From: Isoetes taiwanensis
Lineage: Eukaryota; Streptophyta; Lycopodiopsida; Isoetales; Isoetaceae
DNA length: 64,000 nt
Direction of reading: 5' to 3'
Assembly (NCBI GenBank): GCA_021234155.1
Contig: JAJEKV010000008.1
Coordinates: 20,493,959 to 20,557,958, forward strand
Shown here in pieces: positions 58,860 through 64,000 of this stretch. Below the pieces are notes generated by a model. It did not search any database and was not told the DNA's origin. It saw only the letters and a program-made list of their open reading frames with translations. The translations under genes and the position numbers were made by a program. Numbering within the stretch: position 1 is the first letter of the stretch; the number at the start of each line of letters is the position of its first letter.

Positions 58860-59892
58860 TAGAAGCCCCTACTGAAGGCCTTCAAGGAATGCAAAAAATG
58901 CATGGCCGTCAGAATAATGGGCATATGTGCGGACCCACAATATAAAAAAGGAAGAATCAAATCCGTTGTTAAACACCTTCTGCCGGCGTGTTTAGAAGAC
59001 TTCAAAATCAACAATGCCAAGAAGGCCAATGCCAAACTGGAAAACATGATGGCCAGAAGGTTTAGATAGAAGAATCTGGTAGAGCAAGAAATGCTTTTTC
59101 TTTGCCCGACCACCTAGAGACACAGAAGAAATTGTGCCAAGAGGGAAAAACGATTCTGGATTTGCATGTTTTTTCTTATTTTCTCTGACGGGCCGACCAT
59201 AAAAAATATCGTGCCAAATAGGCTTAACCGTTGGCATTTCCTTAGAAGTTTTTCAAGCTTCTGCTTGGTCGATTTCTCCACCTGGGGAGTTAGGATGCCT
59301 TTAGGGGAATTGGAGCCCTTTCCCTCAAGCCTACTACAAAACCGTTTCAGCAGAATCAACACCGGCACTCGTGATCTAACAGCCTAAAATTTGAATGAGA
59401 AAGAGATAAGATATGCACAGACAAACCGTTAAATCAAGGGTTTAAAATAAATTAAAAACATCCAACGGTCAAGATTGCGCACAAACTATCATCTTATTTT
59501 GGCTTTAGTTCATAGAATAATTTAAGGGCTAATTTTAGCAATTTGGCAAATTTTTAGCACATTTTCAAAAAATATTGCTAAAGTAAATGGAAAAAATAGA
59601 GGAAAAAAATAGTACTTTTAGCTTAATCTTTTTTGCGCCTGCACCAACCTTCGCGCTCTTTAGCCAAACCCTAGAAAGTAATAGTGTAAAAATTTATAAC
59701 GTTTAGCTAAGCCATAGAAAATTTTGGGCAGTTTTGGGGTAGTTTAGCTAAAATAATTCTATGTAATGAGAAAATATATGATTAATACTTATTTTCTAGC
59801 ATCCATGGAATAATTGGAGTTCTAGATGTAGCTGGTTGGCATTTTCTTAGCATGTTTCCACACAAAAAATGACTAAAGTAAATAGAAACAAT
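58860..59892. other. Unassigned stretch
   Basis: Several short overlapping frames on both strands, none recognised. From 59500 the sequence is A/T-rich with phrases such as GTTTAGCTAA similar to 21640-21720. Confidence 0.35.
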
Positions 59893-59927
59893 CACAACAA
59901 GAGAATGGACTTTTAGCGACGTGGGCT

Positions 59928-60430
59928 TGCGACGTCTGTGCGACGTGACGTCGCAAATAACGTCACCATGCGACGTCAATGCGACGTCACATCGCAGGCA
60001 CGTCGCATGCGACGTATGGTGCGACGTCTGACACGTATGGTGCGACGCCCGACATCGCGGACGCCGCCCAATGGACGACAGGTGTCACGCCAACGTGACG
60101 ACAGTGTCACGCCAGCGACGACAGTGTCACGCTGTGTCGTGGGTCGCATGCGACGTATGGTGCACGACGCCCGACACCGCGGACGTGAAAGCGCATCGCC
60201 ACGCCGGTGGGACGCTTGCGCCGTGGACGGCTGTGTGTGATTTTTGACGACGCGGACGCCGCATGCGACGTCGTATATGTGACGTATGTGACGTATGTGT
60301 CGTATATGACACATCAGTACGTATATGTGACGTATATGACACGTCCATATGTATATGTGACGTATATGACACGTCAGTATGTATATGTGACGTATATGAC
60401 ACGTTAGTACGTATATGTGACGTAGGTGGT
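59928..60430. repeat. Dense GCGACGT / TGACGT repeat array
   Basis: GACGT occurs dozens of times. The first part is built on GCGACGT (with palindromes such as TGCGACGTGACGTCGCA at ~59938). The last part (60305-60425) is a 30-bp tandem repeat GTATATGTGACGTATATGACACGT + 6, about 3.5 copies. A short related piece (TATGTGACATATGTGACATATGTGTCG) recurs at ~61662-61690. Confidence 0.9.
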
Positions 60431-60499
60431 CGCATGTGACGTATATTTTTTATACACGGTTTTGGTTTTAGGATTACAAATTCAATAACCGCCGATTGA

Positions 60500-61600
60500 T
60501 ACCGCCTCGAAAAAAGACTCGACGCACCAACCGCGGCTTCATTTAAGCGTGTTGCCGCGACATGCATCATCACGATAGATGTACTACCGCATGAATTACC
60601 TCCTTCATCTAGACTTTGAGAAAAATGGTTTTTTTGGGCTTTGAGAGATTGCAAGAGTTGGAAAAATATTGTCTCGAACTATATCAAAGAAACCAAAGAA
60701 GCACATATGGATACGCCAATACTGGGGGAAGAAGGTTATGATTTAAAATCTCATCTTTGGGTATACAAGTAATTCTAATGGCACTATGGAAGTTGAAAGA
60801 TCAACATCAAGGTTGGAATCAGAGCAATGCTTGAACTTGCAACTTTACCCGCCAAACGCCGTGATGATTTTGTGATATATGATGGTGGAGGAATTTATGC
60901 TTCAATTGCACAAGTTCCATATGAAGCCGACCCCATTGATGAGGATTTTGAAAAGCCGAGATACTATGTGGCTACACCTCGTTGATGGCCTTGTTTCGAG
61001 ATCCATACATGGAAAGTGGAATTGAACATAGCTCGGGCCGCTATGCGAAGAAGAGTATCTAAACCGCCAAACCGTTACCTTGGAAGTCTTCAAAGTAGAG
61101 CATGTCATGGTGCAAAGGAAAATGGGCTTCAGCCTGGAGCTTAGGGATCACAAGGCGGTTGAGCTTGCCGACATTGCTGGGGTCCTTTGGTGCAGTTTTT
61201 TAACGCCATGCTCAGATTGTTTTCGCTTCATGACTCATGAACTTGTTCCGCTTGAGCTAAGATTTTTATGGGTTTCTTCACGTGATCGATTGTATGATCC
61301 GACAAGTCACAACATACGGCAGCCCAAAAATCATGCGCTTTTTTTTCGAGAAATCTCTTAACCTGCCTTTTTTAATTTCTTCATTATGGCCATTCTGAGG
61401 TTGTGGAGGTTGTTGCCTTCTTGGACAAGTTTGTTCATCGAAAATCAAGAGAATTGTGGAGTTGGTTGAACTAAAATATTTTAATTGGTCATCTAGCAAA
61501 ATGCTTTGGGAAGAAAAGAAGTGTATTCTCTCTCGCAACATTCATTCTAGAACTTTCTACAACATTCTCGAATTTTCTAGAAGGATTCCTTAGGCTCACC
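60500..61600. other. Gene-like scraps, unrecognised
   Basis: The plus strand shows broken protein-like text (ELATLPAKRRDDFVIYDGGG, then YEADPIDEDFEKPRYYVATPR, then the frame 61080-61361 with SLELRDHKAVELADIAGVLW). It looks like exons of a decayed gene but I cannot name it. Confidence 0.35.
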
Positions 61601-61725
61601 CAAGATTCTCTTATATTTTAAAACTTTTTAAAACTTTCTAGAACATTCTAGAACTTTCAGATATGTGACATATGTGACATATGTGTCGTAGAAGGTCGTG
61701 ATGTTCCGTAAAGGCACCATCTTCA

Positions 61726-62262
61726 TTGTGCCCTTAAGCCCCAGCCAGCACGTGAACTTTTAGTGTGAGCTTTTCTAATGGATTGAGCTTCATCCGTAAT
61801 AATTCTAAACCACCTAATGTTCGACAATTGCCCCTTAGCCCGGGGTCGCTTCTTTTCATCCTCTTCAGATGGTTTTCGTAATCCGTGAACAAATGGTTCC
61901 ATATGTAGTAAGCACAATGTCGTGCTTACAAAGTTCAACACAATTTATTCTTCTCGATCTTCATGGTATATGTACACGATAGCTTGACGATGGTGCTACT
62001 TTTTTCCTTCAATTCATGTTCCCATTGTTTTAAAAGCGATTTAGGGCAAACAATCAAGGTGCTCTCGTGATTCTTCTACATTGTATCTTTGACGTTTTGG
62101 CGGTCTAGCCTTCAAAATCAAAGCAATTGCAGAGATTGTCTTTCCAAATCCTCGATAATTTGATAATTATAAACATATGAGTTCCCCAACAATCTGCCTA
62201 CGAAGTTCAGATTTCTCCATCCAAGCAAGGGCAATACGCTTATATTACATCCCAACCATGTC
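61726..62262 (-). pseudogene. SNF2-family ATPase fragment (Rad5/Rad16-like), frameshifted
   Basis: Reading the minus strand downward from 62262 across three frames gives YKRIALAWMEKSEL (the HQxxALxWM start of SNF2 domains) and GFGKTISAIALILKARPPK (Walker A, GLGKT with Phe for Leu). Then come STLIVCPKSLLKQWEHELKE (motif Ia), KHDIVLTTYGT (motif Ic) and NIRWFRIITDEAQSIRKAHT with ARAxWGLRA-like SRAGWGLRA (Walker B, DEAQ). These are the N-terminal helicase motifs in order, most like plant CHR27/28-type remodellers. The fragment ends before SGTP. At least three frame changes and a stop (ELICL*) show it is not functional. It lies within the CACTA-like interval, so it is probably captured host DNA. 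Confidence 0.85.
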
Positions 62263-62419
62263 AATTGCAGCTATAAAATATGAAATAATAATATATCTAG
62301 TCATACCTGGTGCTTCAGAAGTTCTATTGTTATCAGGTCATTGTCTAGATTTGCTTCTTCATCTCCTGCAATTGTATTCTAATATTCTAACCAATTTATC
62401 GTCCGGTTGTAATGGCTAA

Positions 62420-63182
62420 TATGGGATCAGGCACAAATGAGTCTCAGCTTTGTAGCCGCGGCGAATGCATTCTTATCAAGTTCGACCCGCCAAATAATCT
62501 CCAAAGGTGTGACGAAGATATTCGTAGTTTTCCGATGGGGTTGGCAAGGAGTATAGAAAATGATGCGGCGTCATCTTTTTAGAGAGCTTGGATTCACGTT
62601 TGATAATGAGCCATGCGCTACAAAAGTTCAAAGCCTAGAGGATATTATGCTAGACACTCCACCAGATATTTCTGTGGTGGATCTAGTTGGCTCTCAAGAT
62701 AGTGTAGATTGGTTAGATAAGAAAGTCCTTGAGACTGGCATTTCATTTCGTGCTTGTGCAACCAAGTGGGGCTTGATTTGATAACCGATTCTCGCGTTGG
62801 ATTTTTTTGTTTCATTTCGTCATTCCAAAAATCAACGCAGGCTACATTTGCTCATGCGATGGAATTGTGGAGAAAAAAAAAAAGGTAAGATGCTTCGTTT
62901 TATAGATTAAAATCAATGCATGTGGAAATTTAGAATCTTGTTATTGGGATAGTTCGCAAAGTTATGTCTTCGCAAAAAGGTTTGGAGCAGGTTTTGTCAA
63001 GGCAAAAGAATTTGCGGTGAATGATGTGGTTTCGCGTTTGAGAGAGATATCCAAGGTAAAAATTTTACATCACCGGGAAGGGATCCTTCACGGGTCTTGG
63101 AAATTACAATGTTGATGCAGGATGCAAGCCCTTTGCAGAAAGTTTTCAGGCTGTTTGGAGTCGATATTTGGTATTGAAGCAA
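62420..63182 (+). other. Gene-like scraps, unrecognised
   Basis: 62420-62580 reads ECILIKFDPPNNLQRCDEDI in one frame. 62560-62781 gives FRELGFTFDNEPC and VSVVDLVGSQDSVDWLDKKV-like text. ~62976-63100 reads RFGAGFVKAKEFAVNDVVSR. They may be separated exons of one host gene or a captured fragment. No family recognised. Confidence 0.3.
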
Positions 63183-63224
63183 CTTAAATTCTATCTTTTG
63201 ATATAACTATAATATGGTAGTTTT

Positions 63225-63625
63225 GAGCTCAGATTAGCTCCTGGTTGATCCAGAATTTTTTGAGCTCAGAATTTAGCTTATGGTTGATCCAGAATTTTTG
63301 AGGCATTGCCTTATGTATATAAGCATGATGTAGAATACAAAAAACTGGATATATGATATGATATAGATTTTTGAAATCAGTTTTTCAAAATGGAATTTGA
63401 AGATAAAAATATGAAGAAGATGAATATGATCAGGATGGATATCAAGAAGATGAATGCCACGATGAATAAGGATATGACAATAATATTGCTTGTTTTAATT
63501 TGTATAGGCCTATTTGTGCTATGGGTATTTTGAAAAAGCAGATGAATTTAGTGATGGACATGGAGTTGGAGATGGTTGATCCGTAATTTTTGAGCTCATA
63601 ATTTAGCTTCTGGTTGATCCAGAGA
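63225..63625. repeat. Short dispersed repeat TTTTGAGCTCAGAATTTAGC
   Basis: Three copies of (T)GAGCTCA..TTAGCT(C/T)(C/A)TGGTTGATCCAGA at ~63225, ~63268 and ~63580. The rest of the final kilobase has no supported gene (the minus frame at 63724-63942 is unrecognised). Confidence 0.6.
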
Positions 63626-64000
63626 AAGAGAAAAAAGAAGGAATTAGAAATGACATATGGATTTACCCCTAGAATTTCTACAACGAGAATATTGGGTAGT
63701 CAAAAAGTGGGACTCCCATATCCTCAGTCCAACATCTTTAGAGAAGCAACAAAATGCAATCTGAATGAGGAACTTGGTGTCCAAAGATAGTGGGAGAACC
63801 GCTCGGCGACTCCTTGCAAATCCAAGGCATTAATGTCCCATGTGTCAAAAAGTCGCCCGATCAAAATTTGCCTAAAAATGCCATCAGCCCACTCGGCTGG
63901 CATCGTCACGACAAATGTCACGGCAAATGTCAGACCTGTCACGCAATTTGCTCTGTGATGCAGCTAATCAAGCTATGTTCAAGTGTTTTGAGGTATGCAG

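Larger units (their letters stand above)
59893..64000. mobile_element. CACTA-like element, left terminus only
   Basis: CACAACAAGAGAATGGAC at 59893 matches the first CACTA end (CACTACAAGAGAAT) at 13 of 14 bases. It leads directly into GC-rich subterminal repeats beginning TTTTAGCGACGTGGGC, a start common in plant CACTA families. No complementary right end was found before the window ends, so the extent is a guess. The interval includes the SNF2 fragment and other gene-like scraps, consistent with captured host sequence. Confidence 0.4.

Overview
This is plant nuclear DNA, AT-rich and dominated by mobile elements. Four observations support this: two intact 8-cysteine lipid-transfer-type proteins with signal peptides (a land-plant family), a Ty3/gypsy LTR element with an initiator-Met-tRNA primer site and a C-terminal chromodomain, CACTA and Helitron DNA elements, and fragments of plant L1 LINEs. 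The tandem intron-bearing reverse transcriptase (RT) genes at 21.8-46.4 kb resemble the endonuclease-less Penelope-like / rvt group, which is sparse in flowering plants. A lycophyte, fern, bryophyte or gymnosperm is therefore my guess, but this is inference only. No rRNA, tRNA, CRISPR or bacterial-type operon was seen.

Layout. 1-3.84 kb: low-information DNA with one weak minus-strand ORF, an inverted-repeat cluster and a possible copia edge. 3.845-14.599 kb: a complete but coding-dead gypsy element with ~1.64 kb LTRs and a 5-bp target duplication. 14.6-16.3 kb: unassigned. 16.36-19.55 kb: first copy of a duplicated block carrying an LTP gene (+). 19.55-21.84 kb: minisatellites and unassigned DNA. 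21.845-46.366 kb: three head-to-tail units (A, B, C) of a 6.44-kb sequence encoding a ~1,350-residue RT. Unit A is split in exon 1 by a 9.3-kb CACTA element, which itself holds a Helitron with a 1.8-kb pyrimidine tract and a 318-bp MITE. A second copy of the same MITE sits in exon 3 of unit A. Unit C is cut off by a 5'-truncated LINE. 46.7-52 kb: LINE fragment and unassigned DNA. 52.0-55.6 kb: second copy of the LTP block, inverted and permuted. 56.1-57 kb: Helitron-like termini. 58.2-58.7 kb: a 250-bp tandem duplication. 59.9 kb to the end: a CACTA-like terminus with dense TGACGT repeats, followed by a broken SNF2 ATPase fragment.

The main candidate for something undescribed is the RT array. 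Once the CACTA, the MITE and their target duplications are subtracted, unit A is 6,443 bp against 6,445 bp for unit B. Each unit has its own TATA box, three exons with consensus splice sites, motifs DKA..N, ADIMKCYENIP, GIPMG and YIDD, a YDKR block, and a conserved hairpin just after the stop codon. Units B and C differ from A mainly at CAG/CTG trinucleotides, often as indels. This looks like consensus error at CHG-methylated repeats, so the frameshifts may not be real.
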